A stretch of 35,463 bases of DNA from Kozakia baliensis (GCF_001787335.1 NZ_CP014679.1:1-35463); one strand, 5' to 3'; positions 24,729 through 33,567 are shown, counted from the stretch's first letter. The notes: generated by a model from the letters alone, not told the origin. Made by a program: numbers and translations.

Positions 24729-24965
24729 CAATCACGCTCCATAATCACATGGCTGCACGATGCCCAGGTCGACAGTTTCTGTAGCAGCAGCTCAATTTCG
24801 TCAGGGGAGATTGAGTCATCGAATTCTTGAGCTTCAATGAAGAGCGTTTCACCCGATTTCCGAGGCGCTACTCGACCGACTATTCTGTGCCCTTTTAAGA
24901 CCGGCATTCCAAAGTAGCCGAATTTTCGTTTTAATTTGGGCTTATAGCTCTCCAAAATATAATCT
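24728..24965 (-). pseudogene. C-terminal remnant of a YcaQ/HTH_42-like winged-helix protein, cut by IS21-B
   Basis: The readable part up to the IS end codes for DYILESYKPKLKRKFGYFGM and PVLKGHRIVGRVAPRKSGET followed by an acidic helix. Members of the HTH_42 (YcaQ/AlkZ) family end with a Y.P..KR.YGYY.LPVL.GDR.VGR.D.R pattern, which is seen here. These are DNA glycosylases, some of which protect producers of DNA-alkylating compounds. All of the N-terminal part is absent because IS21-B begins at 24966. Family assignment rests on this tail only. Confidence 0.65.
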
Positions 24966-25078
24966 TGTTGAATGCCAGTGAGAACTGACCCGGTTTGGGG
25001 TAAGATTGCCGCCGAGAATTGACCCATGTTGAGACGCTAGCCTCCTGCTTTTGGGCGGGGGCTGCTGGAGTGTTGGAC

Positions 25079-26632
25079 ATGGCGTTATTGAGCGTTATCC
25101 GTCGGTGGCATTTCCGGGAGCACGTATCGATCCGTTCGATTGCCCGTCGGACGGGATTGTCGCGGAACACGATCCGGAAGTATCTGCGGTCAGATCTGGT
25201 GGAACCGGCGTTCAAGGTTCCTGAACGGGCGAGCAAGCTGGACCCGTTTGCCGAGAGGCTGGCGGCGTGGTTGCGGACGGAAGCCCGCAAGTCGCGCAAG
25301 CAGAAACGAAACGGGCGGCAGTTCCATGCGGATCTGGTCAGCCTTGGCTATGACGGATCATATCGGCGGGTTGCCGCCTTTGTGCGAGCCTGGCGGGAGG
25401 ATTTCCACCGTCAGCAGCAGACATCCGGCCGGGGTGTTTTCGTTCCTCTGATGTTCGATCCGGGCGATGCCTTCCAGTTCGACTGGAGTGAGGAGCACGC
25501 CGTCATCGGTCACGAGCGCATCAAGCTGCAGGTGGCACACATCAAGCTTTGCCACAGCCGGGCTTTTCTGGTGCGGGCTTATCTCCTGCAGACGCACGAG
25601 ATGCTGTTCGATGCCCACAATCACGGCTTTCGCGTGCTGGGCGGGGTGCCGCGGCGGGGGATCTACGACAACATGAAAACCGCGGTCGACAAGGTCGGTC
25701 GCGGCAAGGAACGCCAGATCAATACGCGGTTTCTGGCCATGACCAGCCATTATCTGTTCGAACCCGAGTTCTGCAATCCGGCGTCGGGTTGGGAAAAGGG
25801 TCAGGTGGAGAAAAACGTTCAGGATGCCCGGCACCGCTTCTGGCAGCCCATGCCACAGGCCGAAAGTCTCGAGGCGCTGAACATCTGGCTGGAGGCCCGT
25901 TGCCTTGCTTTATGGGAGGAGATCCCGCATGGGGCCGAACCCGGCACTATCGCCGATGTCTGGCGGCAGGAGACGGATAGCCTCATGCCGGTGAACCGGG
26001 TCTTCGACGGCTTCGTGGATCATACCAAGCGGGTGTCGCCGACCTGTCTCGTGCATTTCGAGCGCAATCGCTACAGCGTGCCCGCGTCTTTTGCCAACCG
26101 TCCGGTCGGCCTGCGGGTCTATCCCGACCGGATCGTCGTGGTGGCCGAGGGGGCTGTGCTCTGTGAGCATCGACGGATCATCGACCGCGCGCATCATCAA
26201 CATGGCCATACGGTCTATGACTGGCGCCACTATCTGGCGGTGATCCAGCGCAAGCCCGGCGCGTTGCGCAATGGCGCGCCTTTTGCCGAATTGCCGGACG
26301 CTTTGCGACAGATGCAGCGCCATCTCCAGGGTAAACCCGACGGCGACCGGGAGATGGTGGAGGTCCTCTCTCTCGTGCTCCACCATGACGAACAAGCCGT
26401 GCTCGTGGCTGTCGAAATGGCCCTGGAGGCGGGTGCTCCGACCAAAACGCACATCCTGAACCTGTTGCACCGGCTCACGGACGGCAAAACTACTCATGGG
26501 TCGCCAATCGAAGCGCCGCAGGCGCTGATGCTGGCGCATGAACCCAAAGCCGATGTCGCCCGCTACGACCGCCTCCGTCCGGAGCAGTCCCTTGGACAGC
26601 CCCAGGGGCAGGAGGGCCGTCATGCGTCATGA
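25079..26632 (+). CDS. istA: IS21-family transposase IstA (copy B), intact
   Basis: A 517-residue protein from ATG 25079 (MALLSVIRRWHFREHVSIRS). It has an N-terminal helix-turn-helix (IARRTGLSRNTIRKYL) and a DDE core with FQFDWSEEHAVI, RRGIYDNMKTAV and GWEKGQVEKNVQDA. Unlike copy A its C-terminus is complete (THILNLLHRLTDGKT ... GRHAS) and overlaps the start of istB by the usual ATG/TGA arrangement. IstA cleaves and joins IS21 ends with IstB as helper; here the helper gene is broken. Confidence 0.93.
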   Translation: MALLSVIRRWHFREHVSIRSIARRTGLSRNTIRKYLRSDLVEPAFKVPERASKLDPFAERLAAWLRTEARKSRKQKRNGRQFHADLVSLGYDGSYRRVAAFVRAWREDFHRQQQTSGRGVFVPLMFDPGDAFQFDWSEEHAVIGHERIKLQVAHIKLCHSRAFLVRAYLLQTHEMLFDAHNHGFRVLGGVPRRGIYDNMKTAVDKVGRGKERQINTRFLAMTSHYLFEPEFCNPASGWEKGQVEKNVQDARHRFWQPMPQAESLEALNIWLEARCLALWEEIPHGAEPGTIADVWRQETDSLMPVNRVFDGFVDHTKRVSPTCLVHFERNRYSVPASFANRPVGLRVYPDRIVVVAEGAVLCEHRRIIDRAHHQHGHTVYDWRHYLAVIQRKPGALRNGAPFAELPDALRQMQRHLQGKPDGDREMVEVLSLVLHHDEQAVLVAVEMALEAGAPTKTHILNLLHRLTDGKTTHGSPIEAPQALMLAHEPKADVARYDRLRPEQSLGQPQGQEGRHAS

Positions 26633-26659
26633 TCCCGCAGCGGCCGCCATCACCATTAT
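26622..26659 (+). pseudogene. istB: IstB (copy B), 5' fragment
   Basis: The first 38 bases encode MRHDPAAAAITI and run into the Tn3 inverted repeat. Joining 26659 to 30480 restores ATT-ATG-CTG-CGC and a complete istB, so nothing but the transposon and one ATTAT separates the two parts. Confidence 0.9.
26655..26659. repeat. ATTAT target duplication of the Tn3 transposon, left copy
   Basis: Matches ATTAT at 30475-30479 on the other side. A 5-bp duplication is the rule for Tn3-family insertions. Confidence 0.93.
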
Positions 26660-26730
26660 GGGGTCACGACACGAAAGTGTATTTTACGTACGCTTAGGGT
26701 GAACACCTACAGAACCGTCAGCATTGGGGT

Positions 26731-29688
26731 TCATGCAACAAGTAGGGATGCAGGGACCCGAAGCGGACGTAACGCGCCGACCTCGGGTTGTTCATCGACA
26801 TTCCAGCGATAATCCCCTGTCAGAGCAATATGCTCCCAACCGAGGGGTGCAATATGCCGGGCCAGATCATCGGAAATGCCGAGTGTCGTGATGGCCGACT
26901 GAAGATAGCGTGTGTTCCATAGGATAACCGCTGCCACCAGCAGGTTCAGACCTGACGCCCGATAGGCCTGATTTTCAAAACGCCGATCCCGCAATTCGCC
27001 AAGCTGGTTGAAGAAGAGCGCCCGAGCCAGCGCATTCCGGGCTTCTCCCTTGTTGAGCCCTGCCTGGGTTCGCCTGCGCAAATCCAGATCCTGTATCCAG
27101 TCGAGCATAAAAATTGATCGCTCGATCCGGCCAACTTCACGCAAGGCAACAGCCAGACCATTCTGACGGGGATAAGAGCCGAGCTTCCGCAGCATGGCCG
27201 AAGCCGTCACGGTTCCACTCCGAATGGACGTAACGAGACGCAGCAGATCGTCCCAGTGGGCTACAATATGGTTGGTATTGATCGGGTCACCGGCCATTCC
27301 ACTCAAGAGATCACCGGGGCTTTGATCTGGAAACAGGCGAAGTCTCCGCTCTTTCAGATCCCGTATCCTGGGCGCAAATCGATAACCGAAGAATGGCATC
27401 AGCCCAAAAACATGATCTGACGCCCCACCCGTGTCGGTATAATGCTCTTCAATGGAAAGCCCGTTGGCATGATATAGCAGCCCATCCAGAACATAGGGCG
27501 CTTCACCGGCCGTCGCAGCAATCACCCGGGTCGAAAACGGATCATACTGATCGGAGATGTGGGTGTAGAAACTGACGCCCGGTTCACTGCCATTGCGCGC
27601 ATTGATATCGCTGATCGCAGCGCCTCTGCCACCTGCATGAAACAGTTGGCCATCACTTGAGGACGATGTTCCGTCTCCCCAGAGCGACGCCAGGGGCAGA
27701 CCACGATGGGCAGCGACCATGCGGCCAAGGGCTTCGGCGTATCCGGTCTCGCTGATATGCCAATCATGCAGATGCGCCAACTGGCGCAGGGTGGCACCCT
27801 GACAGGTGTCGGCCATGCGTGTCAGACCAAGATTAATACCATCCGCCAGAATCACCGTCAGCAGGGCGTTTTTGTCATCCGCGACACGACTGGAGCGGCG
27901 ATGGGTAAAGCAGTCGGTGAAACCAGTCCAGCGATCCACTTCCAGCAGAAGATCAGTAATCTTGATCCGTGGCAGCCGGTCGTAAGCCGCCCGCCTCAAA
28001 TCTTCCACAGCAGGAGGTGTAATTGCTTTCAGAGGCGAAATCACAAGACCATGTGCATCAAGCCGGACCTGTGACAACTCGCCCTTCCTAGCAAGAGCCG
28101 TCACCCGGTTCAGCGCGGTTTCCAGCGCTGCACGCCGTTGAGACAGGAACGTGTCAGCCGTAGCATTGATCGCCAGAGGCAACGGTCCTTGCGCGCGCAT
28201 CGCTGCAAACGTGGCTTCCGGAAGAAGGTAGGTGTCGAATGCGCGGTATTGGCGACTTTCCGTTACCCAGATGTCTCCGGCACGCAGACGCTCACGCAAC
28301 TGGGTCAGAACACAGAGTTCGTAAGCCTGCCGTATGACTGTTCCCTCTGGCCTGACAAAGCTGTGCCAGGAAGGTGGAATGAAACGGATCGGACAGGAGT
28401 CAGGCAAGCGGCGTTTACCGGTCCGATAGAGATCTCCAATGATCTGCACCGCCTTCAGTAATCCCTGTACCGTGCGGCCACCCTGAAACTGGAACGCGTT
28501 CAGGAATGGGCCAATGGCAGGGCGAAGAGAGCGATGCCGGTTGATCAGTTCGGCCGTGCGATCAATGGTCTCTGGAGCTGTCAGGGTTTCAGCCCTGCCG
28601 ATGGCGTCCTGGAGACGGGGCCAGTCAATTCCCGTAATGGAAGACAGTGAATCAACGCCCTGATCACGCGCCTCAATCAGATGACGGCAGGAGGTTGTCA
28701 GCAGACGAAGTTGGGCCTGCAACGATCGCATGGTGACAATCGCTTTGTCACGGATCCGGTGCTCGGCACGGCGCATCATGCTTCCGAGGAGTTTGTCCAT
28801 CATTGTGAGGGTCGCGTCGGTTAGAACCTCCTCAAGTCGGACCCCGGCTGCCACCAGAATGGCGTAACGACGGGATGACCGAAGCTCGGCCAGATGCTGA
28901 GGCGTAATCCGGGCAGCTTCTTCGCTCAAACGGTCAAAGGCCACACGCGGTATGGTCGTGGCGCGAGCGCTGTCGAGGTTCAGGGATCGTACATACTCCA
29001 GGCGTTCTAGCAGTCGCAGGATATTGCGCGCGGCTGGTGATAAGGGCGGGTTACGCAGCCACGAGAGCCAGGAGGCACTGCGATCGCCACGACGCTCCAG
29101 AATTTTGTCCAAACGACAACGGGTTTCCGGCGGCAGGCCCCCTGCAAGGACGTCATGGACAAGGTGATCGGCCTGCTGGCGAGCACGGCGCACCAGGGCT
29201 TCAATGACAGTGACCGACGGCAGAAGAATGCTTCGGCGACGCATCTCGTCAATCAGGATCGCAGCCATGCGGGATGGCTGGGTCACATGATGTGCAATTG
29301 GCATCGCGAAACCGGTCATGTCATGAAATGCCGACCGATCGAAGGTTCGGTAGCCATAACGCTTCATCAGGTGGGCCAGATGGGATCGACGGGTTTCGTC
29401 ACGACGTCCGTAATGGGACCAGAGCCCAGGGGACAGGTCGAGCTGCCGCGCAACAAATGACAGAATGGAAGCCGGTGGTGTTTCACCAGATTCCAGCACC
29501 CGTCCCGGCCAGCGCATGTAGAGCATGACCATCGCAAAACCCAATCGGGAGGCGTCTCCGCGGCGGGTTGCGATCAGATCGAAGTCATCCTGGCTGAGTG
29601 TAAAATGTCTCGTGATCTCGCGATCATCGACAGAAGGCTCGTAATGTCGGGCAAGAGCTTCACGGGTCAGAAGACGGCGCCGCGCCAT
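26731..29688 (-). CDS. tnpA: Tn3-family transposase TnpA
   Basis: A 985-residue transposase, the usual length. It starts MARRRLLTREALARHYEPSV with the N-terminal DUF4158-like DNA-binding region. The catalytic core is visible: Asp in SLWGDGTSSSSDGQLF (about residue 685), Asp in YTHISDQYDPFSTRV and Glu in FNQLGELRDR of the C-terminal part. It forms cointegrates by replicative transposition, later resolved by TnpR at res. No frameshift or stop is present. The stop codon lies 71 bases inside the left end. Confidence 0.95.
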   Translation of the reverse strand: MARRRLLTREALARHYEPSVDDREITRHFTLSQDDFDLIATRRGDASRLGFAMVMLYMRWPGRVLESGETPPASILSFVARQLDLSPGLWSHYGRRDETRRSHLAHLMKRYGYRTFDRSAFHDMTGFAMPIAHHVTQPSRMAAILIDEMRRRSILLPSVTVIEALVRRARQQADHLVHDVLAGGLPPETRCRLDKILERRGDRSASWLSWLRNPPLSPAARNILRLLERLEYVRSLNLDSARATTIPRVAFDRLSEEAARITPQHLAELRSSRRYAILVAAGVRLEEVLTDATLTMMDKLLGSMMRRAEHRIRDKAIVTMRSLQAQLRLLTTSCRHLIEARDQGVDSLSSITGIDWPRLQDAIGRAETLTAPETIDRTAELINRHRSLRPAIGPFLNAFQFQGGRTVQGLLKAVQIIGDLYRTGKRRLPDSCPIRFIPPSWHSFVRPEGTVIRQAYELCVLTQLRERLRAGDIWVTESRQYRAFDTYLLPEATFAAMRAQGPLPLAINATADTFLSQRRAALETALNRVTALARKGELSQVRLDAHGLVISPLKAITPPAVEDLRRAAYDRLPRIKITDLLLEVDRWTGFTDCFTHRRSSRVADDKNALLTVILADGINLGLTRMADTCQGATLRQLAHLHDWHISETGYAEALGRMVAAHRGLPLASLWGDGTSSSSDGQLFHAGGRGAAISDINARNGSEPGVSFYTHISDQYDPFSTRVIAATAGEAPYVLDGLLYHANGLSIEEHYTDTGGASDHVFGLMPFFGYRFAPRIRDLKERRLRLFPDQSPGDLLSGMAGDPINTNHIVAHWDDLLRLVTSIRSGTVTASAMLRKLGSYPRQNGLAVALREVGRIERSIFMLDWIQDLDLRRRTQAGLNKGEARNALARALFFNQLGELRDRRFENQAYRASGLNLLVAAVILWNTRYLQSAITTLGISDDLARHIAPLGWEHIALTGDYRWNVDEQPEVGALRPLRVPASLLVA

Positions 29689-29843
29689 GATCGGATGTCT
29701 CCTTCATGTGTCCGGAAGGGGATCGTTGAACGGACGATCGCCGGTTGACCTGCTGAGACAGAAAAACAGCCGAAAGCCGAGTCTCATTTAAGTGGTACCA
29801 TATCTTTTGCGATGAGGGGGCCATATGCGTTACACTCTTGCAT
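29689..29843. promoter_or_regulatory. res site and divergent promoters of the Tn3 transposon
   Basis: The spacer between tnpA and tnpR contains the dyad CATATGC (29822-29828) / GCATATG (29840-29846) and further CATATG/ACCATAT-type half sites near 29800. In Tn3 elements this spacer holds the three resolvase subsites and the tnpA and tnpR promoters, both repressed by TnpR. Confidence 0.75.
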
Positions 29844-30440
29844 ATGACACAGACGCTAATCGGCTACGCCCGTTGCTCGACTGACAAACAGGACCTCGCC
29901 GCTCAAAAAGACGCTCTACTCAAACTGGGGGTGGCGGCTGATCGCGTGTATACTGACAAGGGTTTCACCGGCACGAACCGGGAAAGGCCCGGCCTTGACC
30001 AGGCACTGGCGGCTGTTCGCAGTGGCGATACTCTGGTGGTGCCGAAGCTTGATCGACTGGCCCGATCTGTCCCTGACGCGCGGGCTATTGGCGACAGCCT
30101 GGCATCCCGTGGTGTGAAGCTTCAACTTGGGAGCAGTGTTCACGATCCATCTGATCCAATGGGCAAGCTGTTCTTCAATATTCTCGCGACTTTCGCAGAG
30201 TTTGAAGCCGATCTGATCCGGATGCGTACCCGTGAAGGCATGGCCGTTGCCCGCTCCAAAGGTAAACTGCGCGGCAAAAAGCCCAAGCTTTCTGAACGTC
30301 AGCAGAAGGAACTTCGCCGGATGTATGATACCGGCGATTACTCCATCAGAGATCTAGCCGAAGTCTTTTCCATCTCTCGTCCGACAGTCTATCGAACTCT
30401 CAGCAGAACAGCCTCAATGTTCTTGTCGGGTTCACTCTAA
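29844..30440 (+). CDS. tnpR: Tn3-family resolvase TnpR (serine recombinase)
   Basis: A 198-residue serine recombinase from ATG 29844, starting [20 protein letters not shown]; the serine in ARCSTDKQ is the nucleophile. Conserved arginines lie in KLDRLARSV and the long E helix [15 protein letters not shown] is clear. The C-terminal helix-turn-helix reads [21 protein letters not shown]. It resolves transposition cointegrates at res and represses the transposition genes. The stop lies inside the right inverted repeat. Confidence 0.93.
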   Translation: MTQTLIGYARCSTDKQDLAAQKDALLKLGVAADRVYTDKGFTGTNRERPGLDQALAAVRSGDTLVVPKLDRLARSVPDARAIGDSLASRGVKLQLGSSVHDPSDPMGKLFFNILATFAEFEADLIRMRTREGMAVARSKGKLRGKKPKLSERQQKELRRMYDTGDYSIRDLAEVFSISRPTVYRTLSRTASMFLSGSL

Positions 30441-30474
30441 ACGTACGCAAAGTACACTTTCGTGTCGTGACCCC

Positions 30475-30479
30475 ATTAT
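30475..30479. repeat. ATTAT target duplication of the Tn3 transposon, right copy
   Basis: Same 5 bases as 26655-26659, directly outside the right inverted repeat. Confidence 0.93.
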
Positions 30480-31224
30480 GCTGCGCAGCCTCAAGATGCA
30501 CGGCATGGCCCAGGCCACAACCGAACTCACCGAACAGGGCGCGCCGGCTTTCCAAAGCGCGATCCCCGTCCTCTCCCAGTTGCTCAAGGCGGAGATTGCC
30601 GAGCGCGAGGTTCGATCCATCGCCTATCAGCTCAAGGCCGCACGGTTCCCGACCTACAAGGATCTGGCCGGCTTCGACTTCTCCAGCAGCGAAGCCAATG
30701 AAGCCCTGGTTCGCCAACTCCATGGCGGTGCGTTCCTGGAGAAGGCCGACAATGTCGTGCTCGTCGGCGGTCCGGGTACGGGCAAAACCCACATCGCCAC
30801 GGCGCTGGGCGTCCAGGCGATCGAGCATCATCGCAAGCGCGTGCGGTTCTTCTCGACCGTCGAACTCGTCAACGCGCTCGAACAGGAAAAGGCCGCCGGA
30901 AAGACAGGACAGATCGCCGGACGTCTGATCCATGCCGACCTGGTGATCCTCGACGAACTCGGATACCTGCCGTTCAGCGCCTCGGGTGGCGCTTTGCTGT
31001 TCCACCTGCTCAGCAAACTCTATGAGCAGACCAGCGTCGTCATCACCACGAATCTCAGTTTCCGTGAATGGGCCGACATCTTCGGCGACGCCAAGATGAC
31101 AACTGCTCTGCTCGACCGGCTCACCCATCACTGTCACATCCTGGAAACCGGAAACGACAGTTTCCGCTTCAGGAACAGCTCCGCAACACAGACTAAAAAC
31201 GAAAGGAAACCAGAACCCGTTTGA
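30480..31224 (+). pseudogene. istB: IstB (copy B), main part, separated from its start by Tn3
   Basis: Continues the reading started at 26622 with [20 protein letters not shown]. Walker A (GGPGTGKTH) and Walker B ([12 protein letters not shown]) are intact and the C-terminus ends KNERKPEPV. An ATG formed by the target duplication (30478-30480) could start a protein lacking only the first 12 residues, but its native translation signals are in istA, 3.8 kb away. Some ATPase might still be made from a transposon promoter. Confidence 0.88.
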
Positions 31225-31310
31225 CGGGACACAAAAACCCCGCTCACATCCATGAAACCCGGGTCAATTCCAAATGGCAATCCCGGGTCAGTTCTCACTG
31301 GCATTCAACA

Positions 31311-31372
31311 ATGGGTCAATTCTCAATGAAAATTTCCCCACTCCCAGGGTCAGTTCTCAGTGAAAATCAACA
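31311..31372. mobile_element. 62-bp relic of the IS21-A end
   Basis: Identical to 9497-9558, the istA-proximal end of IS21-A, ending AAAATCAACA. It directly follows the right end of IS21-B and directly precedes an IS5-type transposase fragment. The remainder of that IS21-A copy is missing. Confidence 0.93.
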
Positions 31373-31745
31373 GGCCTGGTGATCCAGACGCTGAACAATC
31401 TGTCCGATGAACGGACGGAGTATCTCATCAACGATCGCCTCTCCTTCATGCGTTTCCTTGGTCTGGGGCTGTCGGACCGGGTACCTGATGCCAAAACGGT
31501 CTGGCTGTTTCGCGAGCGTCTGACCCAGGCGGGTGCTATTGAAAGTCTGTTCAATCGCTTTGACGCTACTTTGAGGAACGCCGGCTATCTGCCGATGTCA
31601 GGCCAGATCCTGGATGCAACACTGGTGGCTGCTCCAAAGCAGCGCAATACGAACGCTGAGAAAAACGATCTTCGGGAAGGACGGATCCCACAGGAGTGGC
31701 AGGACAAACCGGCAAAGCTGTCGCATAAGGATCATAGTCTAATTG
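31373..31745 (+). pseudogene. IS5-family transposase fragment, truncated at both ends
   Basis: The frame reads IQTLNNLSDERTEYLINDRL, SFMRFLGLGLSDRVPDAKT, VWLFRERLTQAGAIESLFNR and GQILDATLVAAPKQRN (first catalytic Asp), ending near DKPAKLSHKD. This is the N-terminal part of the long IS5-subgroup transposases. The start codon region was lost at the IS21-A relic and the catalytic second half is lost at about 31735, after which the sequence belongs to the upstream region of the serine recombinase gene. Confidence 0.87.
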
Positions 31746-31805
31746 GGACAATCCGGAGCCACGGTGTATCAAGGGCTGCATGCTGGTTTTTCCGGGAGGG
31801 TTCAA

Positions 31806-32402
31806 ATGGGACAGCGCGCGGTCATCTATTGTCGGGTTTCTACGGCCGATCAGTCATGCGTGCGCCAGAAAGACGAGCTGAAGCGGTTTGCCGAACGCGC
31901 GGGCTATGAAGTGTCTGGCATCTTCATGGAGACAGGATCTGGCGTCCGGGTGGATCGGGCCGAGCGTCGAAAGGTCATGGCACTGGCCCAGGCTCGTGAA
32001 ATTGACGCCATTCTGGTGACGGAGCTGTCCCGCTGGGGGCGCTCGACCATTGATCTCATCTCCACGCTTCAGGAACTGGAGAGCTATCGTGTTTCCCTGA
32101 TTGCTATAACGGGAATGACGTTTGATCTGGCGACACCACATGGACGAATGCTGGCGACGGTTCTGGCCGGGATTGCGGAGTTCGAGCGGGATCTGATCAG
32201 CGAGCGGGTGAAGTCTGGTCTGGCCGCTGCCAGGGCGCGCGGGAAGGTTCTCGGCCGACAGAAAGGACAGCGGCCAAAGTCTGATCGTCTGGCTCCGAAG
32301 GTTCTGGCGCTGGTGGCAGAAAAGCGGAGTTATCGGTGGATCGCCCGCGATCTGGGAATCAGCAAGAACACTGTCGCTGCCATTGTGCAGCGGGAAAGAT
32401 AA
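31806..32402 (+). CDS. Serine recombinase (resolvase/invertase family)
   Basis: A 198-residue protein starting MGQRAVIYCRVSTADQSCVR at ATG 31806, behind GGGAGGG. The nucleophile Ser lies in CRVSTADQ, with the conserved arginines in ELSRWGRSTIDL and an FERDLISERVKSGL helix. The C-terminal helix-turn-helix is YRWIARDLGISKNTVAAIV. It is not the same as the Tn3 TnpR. Its location next to parA and repA suggests a plasmid multimer-resolution role, though a former transposon origin cannot be excluded. No recombination site is assigned. Confidence 0.9.
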   Translation: MGQRAVIYCRVSTADQSCVRQKDELKRFAERAGYEVSGIFMETGSGVRVDRAERRKVMALAQAREIDAILVTELSRWGRSTIDLISTLQELESYRVSLIAITGMTFDLATPHGRMLATVLAGIAEFERDLISERVKSGLAAARARGKVLGRQKGQRPKSDRLAPKVLALVAEKRSYRWIARDLGISKNTVAAIVQRER

Positions 32403-32412
32403 CACGTCACTG

Positions 32413-32436
32413 TGTTTATGAGTTAACACATAAACA
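32413..32436. promoter_or_regulatory. 24-bp palindrome with GTTAAC centre, copy 1
   Basis: Arms TGTTTAT and ATAAACA around a GTTAAC core; 22 of 24 positions obey dyad symmetry. A related site occurs at 32553-32576, 140 bases on, directly before parA. Candidate centromere (parS) or partition operator. Confidence 0.6.
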
Positions 32437-32552
32437 TGATAGCATTATATGGGTGCTAACGGCATCGGTCTGAGACATGCGGAATATTGGGTTCGATTAG
32501 ATCGTCGATTTTTTTGAGGAAGATATTGAGTTATCAAAATAACATGGTAATT

Positions 32553-32576
32553 TGTTAATGTGTTAACACAGAAACA
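32553..32576. promoter_or_regulatory. 24-bp palindrome with GTTAAC centre, copy 2 (parA operator)
   Basis: Core GTGTTAACAC is a perfect 10-base palindrome inside a longer dyad with TGTTAA...AAACA arms. It ends 7 bases before the parA start codon, so a bound repressor would block both transcription and ribosome entry. Confidence 0.6.
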
Positions 32577-32583
32577 TGGTGAC

Positions 32584-33243
32584 ATGAAAACAATCGCGAT
32601 CATTAGTCAGAAGGGAGGCGCTGGGAAGACGACGCTTGCCCTACACTTGGCTACTAGTGCCAGTGCCGCTGGATACGTTTCTCTGATCCTCGATACCGAT
32701 CCCCAAGCGACTGCAAGTTCATGGAAAGCATGGCGGGGGGATGTCGAGCCTGATGTGGTGGATTGTGCGGCGCACGCCTTGTTATCAAGAAAGCTGGAAC
32801 AAGCGTCCGAACTGGGCGCAGAACTATCGATAATAGATACCCCCCCACATGCCGATATTATGGCGCGTGAGGCGTGTCGTGTCGCTGATTTCTTGTTAAT
32901 TCCATGCAGACCACGTGCTTTCGATATGGACGCTGTTAGAACAACGGCGGAACTTGTGCGAGCCAGTGGCAAGCCTGCCTTCGTGATTTTTACTGCGGGT
33001 CCTCCTCGTGCGCCCCAAGTTTATAAGGAGGCGGCCGAGGTTGTGGCGCAGTTTGGTATCCCTGTTGCTCCTGTTGTTTTGCCTGAGCGTGCAGTTTTTC
33101 ATCATAGCGTTGGTTCCGGTCGTACCGCGCAGGAAGCAGAGCCGGAAAGCAAGGCTGCTGCTGATATAGCACTGTTGTGGAATTGGGTGTGTGATCAAGT
33201 TAACATGCCATCACACAAACAAGATGACACAAAAACGCGTTAG
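32584..33243 (+). CDS. parA: ParA-family partition ATPase
   Basis: A 219-residue Walker-type ATPase of the short ParA (type Ib) kind, lacking an N-terminal helix-turn-helix. It starts MKTIAIISQKGGAGKTTLAL, with the deviant Walker A KGGAGKTT at residues 10-17, the switch ILDTDPQATASSW and Walker B LSIIDTPPHAD. It drives segregation of the plasmid together with a centromere-binding partner, probably the ribbon-helix-helix protein encoded next. ATG 32584 matches the family start; an in-frame GTG at 32560 is less likely because it lies within the operator palindrome. Confidence 0.93.
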   Translation: MKTIAIISQKGGAGKTTLALHLATSASAAGYVSLILDTDPQATASSWKAWRGDVEPDVVDCAAHALLSRKLEQASELGAELSIIDTPPHADIMAREACRVADFLLIPCRPRAFDMDAVRTTAELVRASGKPAFVIFTAGPPRAPQVYKEAAEVVAQFGIPVAPVVLPERAVFHHSVGSGRTAQEAEPESKAAADIALLWNWVCDQVNMPSHKQDDTKTR

Positions 33244-33270
33244 CAATTTTCTAAGTTGAGGATATACGGC

Positions 33271-33528
33271 ATGAGTCGGTTTGCTGGTCTCAAAAAGACG
33301 GTCGCGCCATCGGTTGTGGAACCGGCAGCGCAAACGGTGGTAGAGAAAGCCCGCCCACGTAATCCGAGAGAAGGTAAGCGGGCTGTGGTGGGGTATTTTT
33401 CTCCAGCAGTTAGCAAGGGACTACATCAACTTGCGCTTGATACTGATACAACTATTCAGGGTTTGATTGGGGAGGCCATTGATGACTTGATGCGTAAGCA
33501 CGGTCGTCATCCTTTTGGAGAGCGCTGA
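33271..33528 (+). CDS. Ribbon-helix-helix partition partner (ParB/ParG-like)
   Basis: An 85-residue protein starting MSRFAGLKKTVAPSVVEPAA. A disordered basic N-terminus (residues 1-40) is followed by a ribbon-helix-helix-like domain: VVGYFSPAVSKGLHQLALDT and TIQGLIGEAIDDLMRKHG. Small type Ib ParB/ParG proteins have this order and bind parS and the par operator. It follows parA by 27 bases in the same orientation. I infer the partition role from the context. Confidence 0.75.
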   Translation: MSRFAGLKKTVAPSVVEPAAQTVVEKARPRNPREGKRAVVGYFSPAVSKGLHQLALDTDTTIQGLIGEAIDDLMRKHGRHPFGER

Positions 33529-33567
33529 TTATCTATTTAGATAGATTATGCTCGTATATTTGTACAA

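Larger units (their letters stand above)
26660..30474. mobile_element. Complete Tn3-family transposon (tnpA-res-tnpR, no cargo)
   Basis: 38-bp terminal inverted repeats start GGGGTCACGACACGAAAGTG on both ends (left 26660-26697, right 30437-30474 inverted; three mismatches in the inner half). It is about 3.8 kb, encodes tnpA leftwards and tnpR rightwards from a central res region, and carries no passenger gene. Confidence 0.95.
24966..31310 (+). mobile_element. IS21-family insertion sequence (copy B), split by a Tn3 transposon
   Basis: Left end TGTTGAATGCCAGTGAGAAC at 24966 and the same sequence inverted ending at 31310. Without the transposon and its 5-bp duplication it measures about 2.5 kb. 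The left flank is the YcaQ-like gene, the right flank a relic of IS21-A; no target duplication is visible. Confidence 0.92.

Noticed and set aside
25358-26623. Minus-strand frames opposite istA of IS21-B
   Set aside because: Shadow frames of the transposase; the same shadows appear opposite istA of IS21-A.
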